Part shown: piece by piece, positions 9,886 through 18,037 of the stretch
Numbering within the stretch: position 1 is the first letter of the stretch
How the letters are laid out: each line of letters opens with the position of its first letter
Source: Acidobacteriota bacterium
GTDB lineage: Bacteria > Actinomycetota > AC-67
Length of the DNA stretch: 38,679 nucleotides
Assembly (NCBI GenBank): GCA_016208485.1
Contig: JACQXY010000066.1
Coordinates: forward strand, 1-38,679
Reading direction: 5' to 3'
Notes under the pieces: model-generated
What the model saw: only the letters and a program-made list of their open reading frames with translations
Databases searched by the model: none
Told to the model about the DNA's origin: nothing
Made by a program: the position numbers and the translations under genes

Positions 9886-9962
9886 CCGGGCCCGGTGGCG
9901 CGCGGCCAGGTCGCGGCGACGCGTTCCACCGATGCGCCCGGCACTCGCGGCGCCCGGCGCCC

Positions 9963-12900
9963 CTACAGCCGCTGGCCGTCGAACAGCACGACGCGCGGGA
10001 TGATCCCCGGCGCGACGAGCACCCCGCGCGCGCGAGTGTTCCCGTGGTCCATCACGAGCACGAACTTCGTCCCGGCGGCCACCGTCGCGTAGTCGGTTCC
10101 GACGGGCAGGGTGAGGCCCGTGCCGGCGAACAGCTCGGCCACCCTGCCGTCGTTCCACCACCAGAACTCCAGCTTGCCGGTGGCGGGATTCACGAAGAAG
10201 ACGTTGTGCGTGCTCGCGTCCTGGTAGGCGGCCGGCCACGTCTTCGAGGTGATCAGGAACTCGGCCGAGACGTACCCCGGCGGGTGGGAGATGTTCGCGC
10301 CGCACCGGAGCCCCCAGATCGTGTTGTTGTCGCACTGGCCGTCCGAGCGATGCTTGTCGGCGAAGACGGTCACGACCCCGACCGCGTACTTGTCCTCGGG
10401 AGCCATCGGCCCGCCGAACGTGGGGAGGGGGAACGACAGGGTCGTGGAGCAGATCCCGGCGACACACTCGCTCGCCATCACGCGCCCCATCCAGATCCGG
10501 GTGTTGTCGGTCGGCCTGGCCACAACGAGGATGTAGGAGTCGACCGGCTCACCGCCGGTGGCTTCCTTCCAGGACACCGCGACCTCCGTAGCGCCGGTGA
10601 ACACCGAGAAGGGAGGCGGCAGCAGGTCCGTGGCGATCGGATGGATGCCCGTCGCCGTCGGGTCGATCTGGAAGTTGCGCGGGTCCGACGCCGGCCCGGT
10701 GCGGCCGGCGGTGTCGGTGGCGGTGGCGGTGATGGAGTGAGAGCCGATCGCGAACTCGATCGGGACCGTCCATTCTCCTGCCGCCGTGGCATCCGTCTCG
10801 CCGATCTGGACCATGTTCTCCCAGACGCGGATCGTGGCGTTCCCCTCGGTCCAGCCGGCGACCGTGACGGTCGTGGAGGTGAGCACGGCTCCTTCGACGG
10901 GCGAAGAGATGGACGGCGCGACCGGCCCGGTGGTGTCGACCGTGAAGCGCCGGGGAGCCGACGCGGGGCCCGAGTTCCCGGCGGCGTCGGTCGCCGTGGC
11001 GCGCACCGTGTGGGGGCCCTCCGCCAGGGTCGTCTCGACCTGCCAGCTTCCGTCCGAAAGCGACGCGGTCCTGTCGATCTCGTCCGTCCCCTCCTTGACG
11101 ACCACGGTGGCGAGCGGCTCGGCCGTGCCGGCGATCGCGACCGAAGTCGAGGGGACCACGGCGCCTTCGGTGGGTGAGGTGATGACGGGCGCCGCCGGCG
11201 CGACGGTGTCCACGGTGAAGCTCCGCGGCGCCGACGGCGCACTCACGTTGCCGGCCTCGTCGGTCGCGGTGGCCGTGATCACGTGCGGACCCTCGGAGAA
11301 CGATGCCCAGGTGGAGAAGGAGCCGGACGGCTCGGCCTGGACTTGGGCACGCTCGACCGTCTGCTCCCAGATGCGTACGGTGGCATTCGCCCGGGCGGTC
11401 CCCGCGATGTACACCCAACTCGCCGGGAGGGCGGCCCCCTCCGCCGGAGAGGTGATCACGGGCGCCGCCGGGGGCACCGTCGCCTTGGTGGCGCAGGCCT
11501 CGGCCGAGATCTTCTGGAGTCCGGAGCCGAGGTCGTCACGGGCGAGTGCCGTCGCGCACAGCGTGCCGTCCTGGAACACCGACAGGTCTTGGGCGGTGAA
11601 CACGGTGCTGAAGTCGGCGAGGTTGCCCGACGTGAAGGTCCGGATGAGCTCTGTGCCGCTCGGAGGCCCGGAGAGGCGCACCGTCACCGGACGGGCCGGC
11701 CAGGCGGTGCCTGAGATCGTGAGCGAGCCGCCCGCTCCGACCGCCGGGGGCGAAGCGCTCGCGCGCGGGGTGCACCCGGAGCCGCCGGCGTAGTTCCATC
11801 CGGCGGGGAAGGAGTTCCCGGCGCTCCCGATCCCCTGGTTGTAGTCACGCTCGTACGGGTCGTCCTCAGTGCCGTCCAGGAAGTTCTGGCAGGACACCGA
11901 GAGATACACCGCGCGCGCGAGCGTCCTCGTTCCGGGGTTGGACAAGCTCCCCGGGCCGGACACCTGGGTCCCGATGTTGAGCGCCGCGGCGGAGGAGAAC
12001 TTCACGTTGTTCCGGCCGAGGGTCACTCGCGAGGTGCCGTTCAGGAGCAGGCCGCGCTGAGATCCGATCCCCGGGGGGCCGGTGCCCGCCGGGCCGACGA
12101 CGTTGTCGGTGACGACGACCCCTTCCTCGGGGGGGCCGGCGTTCTCCGAGAAGAGGGTCAGCAGGTCGTCAACAAGCCCGATCGCGCCGAGGTCTCCCGA
12201 GAGGGTGGAGGCGTCCGCCGTGAGGACGATGACGCCGTTCGAGCTGATGGTGCCGTCCGCCGAGTCGGAGGCGACGATCCCCCCGCCCGGCATCGGCAGC
12301 ACGGTCGGGCTCAGCTTCGCGCGCACGCTGTTGCTGGAGACCTCGAAGGCACCGACCCCGAGCAGCACGACGGCGGCGCGCCCGGACGCGTGCGCGTCCG
12401 CCGGGTCCACGCCGTCGGGATCCAGGCCGTCCACTTCCTCGAGCCGGCCGAGGTTGTTGCGGGCGACGAGGACGTTGCGCACGTGCCGGCCGTCCGGGGT
12501 GGGCGCGTTGAGGTCGGTGGACAGCGCCTGCACGCGGATTCCGTTGGAGTCGAACGAAGGGAAGTCGGAGCTGAACAGCCCGACCGCGTTGGAGGTGATC
12601 TCGATGCCGTCGGCCACCCGTCCGTAGCGCTCGCGCACGTCGACCGCGACGACGCCGGTGTCGCCGTCGGGCACACCCGGCGGGGCGTAGGTGACGTAGT
12701 TCCCGGTCACCCGGAACCCGGTCAGTTTCTGGTCGGGCGGGATGGAGAACACGTCGCTGTGTACCCCGGCTGTGCCGAAGCGGATGGTGAGCGTGCCCGA
12801 CGAATCGCCGTACCCTCGGTCCACCGCGAGGCCGACGATCGCGCTGTCCATAGTCAGGCCCCCGGCGATCCGGTTGGCCTCGGGAGAAGGGAGCCCGCCC

Positions 12901-13358
12901 GGCGCGCCGATCGTGGTCGCCGCGGTGTTCACCGCGACGAGGGGGCGCCCGAAGCTCACGAGCTTCAAGCCGCGGATGACGACCGAGTCGGTGCCGGGGG
13001 CGACGAAGAACGCGGTTTGCGTCCCGGAGCCGACGACGATGGCCCGATCGGTGCCGGCCGACTCGACGGTCGTGTCGGAGGCCCGCACGATTACGGCGGC
13101 GGCCTCGATCGAGGTGAGATCCCCGCCGTGCGCGGCGGCGGCGGTGAAGTCGCAGGTTCCCGAGAGGCGCACGATCCGGCCGGTGGCGCTCGGGAAGTCG
13201 ACGGCCTGCTGGACCGCGGTGATGTCGTCGGCGTGCACGTCGCAATCCACTGCCAGCTCGGCGGGTGGAGCCGCGGCCGCGATCCCCGGCAAGACGAGCG
13301 AGAGAACGAGAGCGAGCAGCCCCGCGCGCCGGGCGCTGGGACGTCCGCTGGAGGTCAC
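9963..13358 (-). CDS. Exported parallel beta-helix protein with Ig-like repeats and a novel C-terminal module
   Basis: Extracellular protein of about 1131 residues, function unknown. I start at GTG 13358: it follows AAGGGGG by five bases and begins a clean signal peptide (RRAGLLALVLSLVLPGIAAAA). The longer frame to 13460 starts at a TTG that is itself part of the -35 box, so it cannot be used. After the signal comes a region with pectate-lyase-like right-handed beta-helix features (RGLKLVSF, GFRVTGNYVTY, GIEITSNAVGLF, NVLVARNNLG). Next are three bacterial Ig-like repeats of about 90 residues with ITSP-EGA starts and ITATATD ends. The last 230 or so residues form a module with C-X3-C and a FADKHRSDGQCD region. 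The protease gene just upstream has the same last Ig-like repeat and module. Beta-helix proteins often bind or cut polysaccharide, but no catalytic motif is seen here. Confidence 0.85.
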   Translation of the reverse strand: MTSSGRPSARRAGLLALVLSLVLPGIAAAAPPAELAVDCDVHADDITAVQQAVDFPSATGRIVRLSGTCDFTAAAAHGGDLTSIEAAAVIVRASDTTVESAGTDRAIVVGSGTQTAFFVAPGTDSVVIRGLKLVSFGRPLVAVNTAATTIGAPGGLPSPEANRIAGGLTMDSAIVGLAVDRGYGDSSGTLTIRFGTAGVHSDVFSIPPDQKLTGFRVTGNYVTYAPPGVPDGDTGVVAVDVRERYGRVADGIEITSNAVGLFSSDFPSFDSNGIRVQALSTDLNAPTPDGRHVRNVLVARNNLGRLEEVDGLDPDGVDPADAHASGRAAVVLLGVGAFEVSSNSVRAKLSPTVLPMPGGGIVASDSADGTISSNGVIVLTADASTLSGDLGAIGLVDDLLTLFSENAGPPEEGVVVTDNVVGPAGTGPPGIGSQRGLLLNGTSRVTLGRNNVKFSSAAALNIGTQVSGPGSLSNPGTRTLARAVYLSVSCQNFLDGTEDDPYERDYNQGIGSAGNSFPAGWNYAGGSGCTPRASASPPAVGAGGSLTISGTAWPARPVTVRLSGPPSGTELIRTFTSGNLADFSTVFTAQDLSVFQDGTLCATALARDDLGSGLQKISAEACATKATVPPAAPVITSPAEGAALPASWVYIAGTARANATVRIWEQTVERAQVQAEPSGSFSTWASFSEGPHVITATATDEAGNVSAPSAPRSFTVDTVAPAAPVITSPTEGAVVPSTSVAIAGTAEPLATVVVKEGTDEIDRTASLSDGSWQVETTLAEGPHTVRATATDAAGNSGPASAPRRFTVDTTGPVAPSISSPVEGAVLTSTTVTVAGWTEGNATIRVWENMVQIGETDATAAGEWTVPIEFAIGSHSITATATDTAGRTGPASDPRNFQIDPTATGIHPIATDLLPPPFSVFTGATEVAVSWKEATGGEPVDSYILVVARPTDNTRIWMGRVMASECVAGICSTTLSFPLPTFGGPMAPEDKYAVGVVTVFADKHRSDGQCDNNTIWGLRCGANISHPPGYVSAEFLITSKTWPAAYQDASTHNVFFVNPATGKLEFWWWNDGRVAELFAGTGLTLPVGTDYATVAAGTKFVLVMDHGNTRARGVLVAPGIIPRVVLFDGQRL
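10660..11480 (-). repeat. Three tandem Ig-like domain repeats within the beta-helix protein gene
   Basis: Three successive coding repeats of about 90 codons lie approximately at 11205-11480, 10920-11205 and 10660-10920. Each begins with a version of ITSPxEGAxxP or ISSPVEGAV. Each ends with ITATATDxAGN or the like and a FTVDT or FQID linker. They are adhesion-type beta-sandwich domains by family knowledge. A fourth copy occurs in the neighbouring protease gene at about 14225-14500. Confidence 0.8.
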
Positions 13359-13388
13359 GAGCACCCCCTTCAGGGCCGCCTTGCACTG

Positions 13389-13408
13389 GGCAGGCCTCAA
13401 GGCCCGCC
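13389..13408 (-). other. 5' UTR hairpin upstream of the beta-helix protein gene
   Basis: A 20-base inverted repeat forms an eight-pair GC-rich stem, including one G-U pair, around a TTGA tetraloop. It lies between the predicted transcription start (about 13425) and the start codon, about 30 bases before the GTG. No T-tract follows, so it is not a simple terminator. It may shape translation or mRNA stability. I could not match it to a known riboswitch class. Confidence 0.45.
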
Positions 13409-13431
13409 GTCGATAGGCAGAAAGCGGGGTA

Positions 13432-13460
13432 AGAGTACTACCGATTCGCTTATCTGTCAA
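13432..13460 (-). promoter_or_regulatory. Sigma-70-type promoter of the beta-helix protein gene
   Basis: On the minus strand TTGACA (13460-13455) and TACTCT (13437-13432) are separated by exactly 17 bases. Transcription would start near 13425, giving a leader of about 67 bases. It excludes any start codon upstream of it, which supports the GTG at 13358. Confidence 0.75.
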
Positions 13461-13525
13461 ACCCGGCAGGAATCCGCCCTTTAGTACGAATCCCTACCAG
13501 TTCCGGGCACCGCCGGCCGGCGTCT

Positions 13526-16500
13526 CTACCGTCGGATCCCCTCGAATCCGATCACCCCCGGGAAGGCGGATGTCGTGAGCAGGAACCCCTGCGCGGCGTC
13601 GCCGGAGAGCTGCGCCGCGAGAGCGAACCCGTTTCCGGCGAAGAGGAGCAGACTCCCGGCAGGTGTGTGGAGGATGCTGCCGGTGCCGGCGAAGATTCGA
13701 GCGATCCGGTCCTCGTTCCAGCGGACGAACTGGAACTCTCCGGTCGCGGAGTCGAGGAGCAGGGTGTCGCGGGTCCGCGAGCTCTGGTAGGCGCGCTCCC
13801 AGGGGTGGGCGCTCAGCAGGTACTCGGTGTGGGCATAGCCCGGGGCGTGGGAGACCTCGTTCGGGCACGGCTTGCCGAAGGCCGACTCGTCGTCGCAGGC
13901 GCCGTCGGAGCGGTGGCCGTCCGCGAAGACCGTGAAGATGCCGGTCGCGTACTTATCGCCGGCCTCGAGCTTGCCGCCCGGGATCGTGAGCGGGAAAGCG
14001 AGGGTCGCCCCGCACGCGCCTCCCGTGCAGGCCGTTGGGTCGACGCGCTCGAACCAGACGCGGCTGAACTCGCCCGGCCGGGCGACGACCAGAACGTAGG
14101 CGACGACCGGCTCGCCGCCGGTCGCGGCGGTCCAGGAGACCTGAACGGTGTCGGTGCCGGTGATCACCGAGCCCATCGCCGGCAAGAGCCCCGTTGCGAT
14201 GGGGTGGATGCCCGTGGACCCGGGCTCGATCCGGAAGGAGCGCGGCGGCGAGGCCGTCGAGGTGTAGCCGGCGGCGTCGGTGGCCGTGGCCGTGATCGTG
14301 TGCGGGCCGGGCGCGAAGTGGAGCGCGGCCGTCCAGCGGCCATCCTCGCCCGCCGTCCCGACGCCGATCCCCGATCCCGCCTCGATCACGCTCACTGTCG
14401 CGCTCTGTTCGGCGGTGCCGGCAACGGTCACGGAGCCGTTCGTGAGCACGGCCCCCTCGAGCGGCGCGGTGATGATCGGCGAGGAGGGCGCCGTCGCGCC
14501 GACGATGACCCGGACGAGGGGCTCGGAGGATCCCAAGCCCTGGGTGAAGGCCCGAGCGAGGAGCCGGTGGGCGCCCACGGAGATGCCGGCGGCGTCCCAC
14601 GTTGCGGTCCACGCGGTCCCGTCTCCGGGCGGCGCGACGAACTCCGCCACCCCTTGTCCGTACGGACGGTCGGCCACGACTCGCACCCGGCGGTCGTACG
14701 GGGTCACCATCCCGCTTGCAACCGCCGACAGCCCGCTCTTGTTTCCCAAGGAGCCAACGGCAGCGATCCGGTAGTAGGAGGTGTTGTAGTCGCCGACCGA
14801 GCCGCTCGGATCGGTGTAGCAGAGGCCGGACCGGCTCGCGCCCGGCCAGGTCGGGACATCGGGCGACATGCAACTCTCGCCCGGCACGGTCGTGACCCGC
14901 GTCCACTCCGGCCGGAAGTCCGGATGGAAGGTCTGGTGGATCTCGTAGGAGACGGCTCCGGGCACCGGATCCCAGGCCACGCGCAGGCCGTTGTGGACGT
15001 CGGTCACGCGGACCTCGGTCGGGGTTGCCGGTCCCGCCGGCGCCGGGCCGGAGTCGGTCACCGGCATCACCGCGGAGGAGTCACACGCCTCGGTGCCCTG
15101 CGCGCCTGGGCAGGGCTGCGAGGAGTCGTAGTAGATGCTGGTGTTCGCCTGCGCGTCGATGTATCCGGGGTCGACGTGCAGCACGTAGGCGCTCGCCGCC
15201 TGCACGAATGGAAGCGTCACTGTGGCGGTGAGCCTTTCGGGGACGCTCGGGAGCGCGGTCGTCGCCGTGACGTCCCGCTCGAACTTCTTCACCCCATCGG
15301 CCCAGAGCCGGATCGTCCAGAGCGCGTCCACGTTGCAGCCCGGGCAGCCGGCCCACCAGGAGACCGTCATCGGCCCCTGCAGCCTCGTCGTGGCCCCGAG
15401 CTGCCAGATCCAGTTCGGGTCGTACACGTTGTGCGCGCCGCTGCCGTCGAACGCGGGGTCGGCCACCTTCCACGAAGCGGCGGTCTCGGCGGAGAGCGTC
15501 CTCTCCGCGGCCGGGCGCAGGAACGGCCCGCCGCACCGAAGGACGTCCGTCGCGCCGTCGCCGGTGCAGCCGTCCTCGGTGTTCCCGTCGAAGTAGAGTG
15601 TCGTCGGAGTGGCGGACCCGCCTCCGCCTCCGCCGCCGGGCAGCGCGGTGCCGGCGACCTCCCAGTTGGTGACCCCGTCCCAGCTCGCGGGGTAGGATGC
15701 GGTCCCGTCGACCGCGATCGCTCCCGCGGCGTGCCGGCTGCCCTCGAGCGGTGAGATGATCGCCGCTGCGGGAGCTGCCGAAGCGACCGTGGTGGCCACG
15801 GCCACCAGGACGTAGTTGAACCCGGTCGACTGCTTGGGGTTCTCCTTGGAGTTCGGGTTGCACGGCCGGGCGCCGGCTTCGCCCGCCGTGTAGAAGCGCA
15901 GGGTCCAGGCGCCCGCGCGCGGCGCGCGCAGGTCCAGCTCGCCGCCCGACGCCGCGAACGTCCGGCTCGGCCCCGGCTCGCGCCCGGAGCCGTCCGGGTC
16001 GACCCCCGGCTCCCACATGCGCATGATCGCGCCGCTCACGGCGAGCGAGGTGTCATCGAGAGAGGGCCAGTCCCAGGTGACGTGCAGTCGCTCGACGCCC
16101 GAAGGGACATCGATCACGTGCTGCCCGAATCGGGGCTCGCCGGTGCTCGGGTCGCGCTCGACGACGGCGCTCGAGGGGCTGGTGCACCCGGGCTCGTTGA
16201 CGATGGTCTGCTCCTGGCCGGGCCGGGCCGAGTACGCAGGCGTCGGGTACCCGAGGCTCGCGAGATTCAGGGCGAAGGGGTTGCTCGCGTAGTCGCGCGC
16301 GAACCTCACGGCCGCCGCCACGTCGAGCCGCCCGACACCCTGCTCCTCCGCCTCGTAGGCGGGGAGCTTCGCGATGTTCGATGAACGCTCGAGGATGTCG
16401 ATGATCTCGCCCGCTGAGGGCGAGGCCCCGCCGGACGGCCCCATCCGGTAGGCCTGCACGACGAGCGCCACGGCGCCGACCACGTGGGGGGCCGCCATAG

Positions 16501-17839
16501 AGGTGCCGCTCATGAGCCAGTAGCAGTCGCCCGGGTCCGGGCCGTCTCCCTCCCGGCAGTCGGCCGAGTTGGCGTTGATGGACCGGATGTCGACGCCCGG
16601 CGCGGTGAGGGTCGGCCGGTAGACGCCGATCCCGAGCGCCTGACCGAGCGCGCGGTCCTGGTTGTGCGGGACCTCGTCCTGGGCGTCGGCGATATAGCCG
16701 TCCCGGTCGGTGTCGGCGGGTTCGGCCGGCAGGCCGCGCGAGGAGAAGTCGGCGATCTGGTCGGTCTTCGTCGAGGCCGCGACGCAGATCACCCAGGGGC
16801 TCACGCAGTTCGAGCTGAGCGAGTCGAACCCCGGGCCGGAGTTGCCGGCCGAGAACACGGTCACGATTCCCGCGTGGTAGGCCTCTTGCACGGCGACCTC
16901 GACCGAGGAGTTCGGGTCGTAGACGGTGTTCGCGTTCGCCGCGTCGTCGCCCCAAGAGTTGTTGACCGCGACGACGTTCCCGAGGCCGCGCTGCTTCTTG
17001 TAGATCATGTCGTCGTAGGCCGTCACGGCCCCGATCAGGCTCACCGAGAGGCCCGCGCCGCTCGAGTAGACGTGGAGCTTCGCCCGGGGCGCCATCCCGA
17101 TCGTGCTGTGGGGGGCGCCGATGCCGCCGCTCGCGTCGCCCGTTCCCGCGATCGTGCCCGACACGTGGCTGCCGTGGCCTCCGTCGTCCGCGGAGTCCGC
17201 GCGCGCGTCGTTGCTCGCTCCCGCCGGGCCGGCGTTGCCCGAGTCGGGATTGAAGGGCGAGCATGCGACGGCCAGCCGGTCGGCCGCGCCGGAGACCTCG
17301 CAGTACTCGATGAGGTTGTCGGTGTCCTGGTGCTTGCCGTTGATCCCCGTGTCGATGACCGCGACCTCGACGCCATCGCCGGTGATGCCGAGCCCGCCGA
17401 GATCCGGGGAACGCCATGTCTCGTGCGCGCCGGTGATCCAGGTGGTGTCGGCCATGTCGAGCTTGTAGGAGCGGTTCCCGAACACGCTTCGAACCGCGGG
17501 GGAGCGCCGGAGCGAGGCGAGCTGGGCGCCCGTGAGGCGGGGGGCGACGATCATCGGCAGCGCGCGCAGGCGCGTGCCGCGCACCCCGAGCGCCTCGACC
17601 CGGTCCAGCTCGGCGCGGGTCCAGGCGGTCACGACGGCGGGAGCGACGGCGGCGACCGAGAGGCGCGCCTCGAGCTGGGGGTCGATCGAGGCCGGGCCCC
17701 GGTGGATCGCCGGCATCGGCCTCGGAGCTTGAGTCGCGGGAGCCTGCGCCGCCGGCGCTACGGCCGGCGAGATGAGGCTGGCGAGGAGAAGAAAGCATGC
17801 GCCGACGAGACCGGCGCGGCGAGCGCCTGGCGTGATCAC
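13526..17839 (-). CDS. Exported S8 (subtilisin-family) serine protease with FN3/Ig-like and novel C-terminal modules
   Basis: Extracellular protease of 1437 residues. The GTG start follows a GGGGGG ribosome site by six bases and opens a signal peptide (residues 1-30). A propeptide-like region (about 50-125) precedes the catalytic domain. The full triad is present: D163 in VAVIDTG, H222 in GGHGSHVSGT and S447 in SGTSMAAPHV, plus the oxyanion Asn N333 in SAGNSGPG. An Asp-rich insert, DTDRDGYIADAQDE (about 376-389), resembles a calcium-binding loop. The catalytic domain is followed by jelly-roll-like regions, a poly-Gly linker, an FN3-like domain (RVTDVHNGLRVAWDPV), one Ig-like repeat and a 230-residue end module. 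The beta-helix protein encoded downstream has the same end module. The protease has its own promoter and leader. Substrate unknown; the downstream neighbour is a plausible partner or target by inference only. Confidence 0.93.
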   Translation of the reverse strand: MITPGARRAGLVGACFLLLASLISPAVAPAAQAPATQAPRPMPAIHRGPASIDPQLEARLSVAAVAPAVVTAWTRAELDRVEALGVRGTRLRALPMIVAPRLTGAQLASLRRSPAVRSVFGNRSYKLDMADTTWITGAHETWRSPDLGGLGITGDGVEVAVIDTGINGKHQDTDNLIEYCEVSGAADRLAVACSPFNPDSGNAGPAGASNDARADSADDGGHGSHVSGTIAGTGDASGGIGAPHSTIGMAPRAKLHVYSSGAGLSVSLIGAVTAYDDMIYKKQRGLGNVVAVNNSWGDDAANANTVYDPNSSVEVAVQEAYHAGIVTVFSAGNSGPGFDSLSSNCVSPWVICVAASTKTDQIADFSSRGLPAEPADTDRDGYIADAQDEVPHNQDRALGQALGIGVYRPTLTAPGVDIRSINANSADCREGDGPDPGDCYWLMSGTSMAAPHVVGAVALVVQAYRMGPSGGASPSAGEIIDILERSSNIAKLPAYEAEEQGVGRLDVAAAVRFARDYASNPFALNLASLGYPTPAYSARPGQEQTIVNEPGCTSPSSAVVERDPSTGEPRFGQHVIDVPSGVERLHVTWDWPSLDDTSLAVSGAIMRMWEPGVDPDGSGREPGPSRTFAASGGELDLRAPRAGAWTLRFYTAGEAGARPCNPNSKENPKQSTGFNYVLVAVATTVASAAPAAAIISPLEGSRHAAGAIAVDGTASYPASWDGVTNWEVAGTALPGGGGGGGSATPTTLYFDGNTEDGCTGDGATDVLRCGGPFLRPAAERTLSAETAASWKVADPAFDGSGAHNVYDPNWIWQLGATTRLQGPMTVSWWAGCPGCNVDALWTIRLWADGVKKFERDVTATTALPSVPERLTATVTLPFVQAASAYVLHVDPGYIDAQANTSIYYDSSQPCPGAQGTEACDSSAVMPVTDSGPAPAGPATPTEVRVTDVHNGLRVAWDPVPGAVSYEIHQTFHPDFRPEWTRVTTVPGESCMSPDVPTWPGASRSGLCYTDPSGSVGDYNTSYYRIAAVGSLGNKSGLSAVASGMVTPYDRRVRVVADRPYGQGVAEFVAPPGDGTAWTATWDAAGISVGAHRLLARAFTQGLGSSEPLVRVIVGATAPSSPIITAPLEGAVLTNGSVTVAGTAEQSATVSVIEAGSGIGVGTAGEDGRWTAALHFAPGPHTITATATDAAGYTSTASPPRSFRIEPGSTGIHPIATGLLPAMGSVITGTDTVQVSWTAATGGEPVVAYVLVVARPGEFSRVWFERVDPTACTGGACGATLAFPLTIPGGKLEAGDKYATGIFTVFADGHRSDGACDDESAFGKPCPNEVSHAPGYAHTEYLLSAHPWERAYQSSRTRDTLLLDSATGEFQFVRWNEDRIARIFAGTGSILHTPAGSLLLFAGNGFALAAQLSGDAAQGFLLTTSAFPGVIGFEGIRR

Positions 17840-17875
17840 GGAGTACCCCCCTACTCGACCAGGGCTCGGTTTCGT

Positions 17876-17903
17876 GGCCGTGCCTCAGGTGATGGATACG
17901 GCC
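17876..17903 (-). other. 5' UTR hairpin upstream of the S8 protease gene
   Basis: GGCCGT (17876-17881) and ACGGCC (17898-17903) form a perfect six-pair stem with a 16-base loop containing TGAGGC. It lies inside the roughly 100-base leader of the protease gene. On the minus strand, TGCCNNNCGACGGC just upstream (17914-17901) is shared with the leader of the beta-helix gene. No known RNA family was recognised. Confidence 0.4.
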
Positions 17904-17947
17904 GTCGGAGGGCATAAGCCGTCCCGCCGAACGGCAAAAGCGGCACA

Positions 17948-17977
17948 AGCGTACCAGCGGGGAGGTTGCGCCGTCAA
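17948..17977 (-). promoter_or_regulatory. Sigma-70-type promoter of the S8 protease gene
   Basis: On the minus strand TTGACG (17977-17972) and TACGCT (17953-17948) are separated by 18 bases, a good match to a housekeeping promoter. Predicted start is near 17941, leaving a leader of about 100 bases before the GTG at 17839. Confidence 0.65.
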
Positions 17978-18012
17978 GGCATAGATTACGACTTGTACCT
18001 CGAATTAGGATG

Positions 18013-18032
18013 CGGCCGAATGGGCGCGGCCG
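18013..18032 (-). terminator. Hairpin just after the nitrilase-like gene, possible terminator
   Basis: Two CGGCCG blocks separated by eight bases form a GC stem starting five bases after the stop codon of the minus-strand gene. The following sequence has only scattered T residues, so intrinsic termination would be weak. Confidence 0.35.
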
Positions 18033-18037
18033 AGGAC

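Noticed and set aside
9886..9962. Terminator between glycerate kinase and the beta-helix gene
   Set aside because: Only a 9-base direct repeat (GCGCCCGGC) and general GC richness; no stem with a proper loop or T-tract.
13359..13460. N-terminal extension of the beta-helix protein to a TTG at 13460
   Set aside because: That TTG is part of the TTGACA -35 box and precedes the transcription start; the extension would also put 34 residues before the signal peptide.
13667..15754. 695-codon plus-strand frame opposite the S8 protease
   Set aside because: Composition is Arg/Gly/Asp-rich with no motif, and the opposite strand encodes a fully recognisable protease with Ig/FN3 domains.
17840..17977. Known riboswitch (c-di-GMP-I or c-di-AMP type) in the protease leader
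   Set aside because: The conserved cores I know for these classes are absent; only a hairpin and a short shared motif are present.
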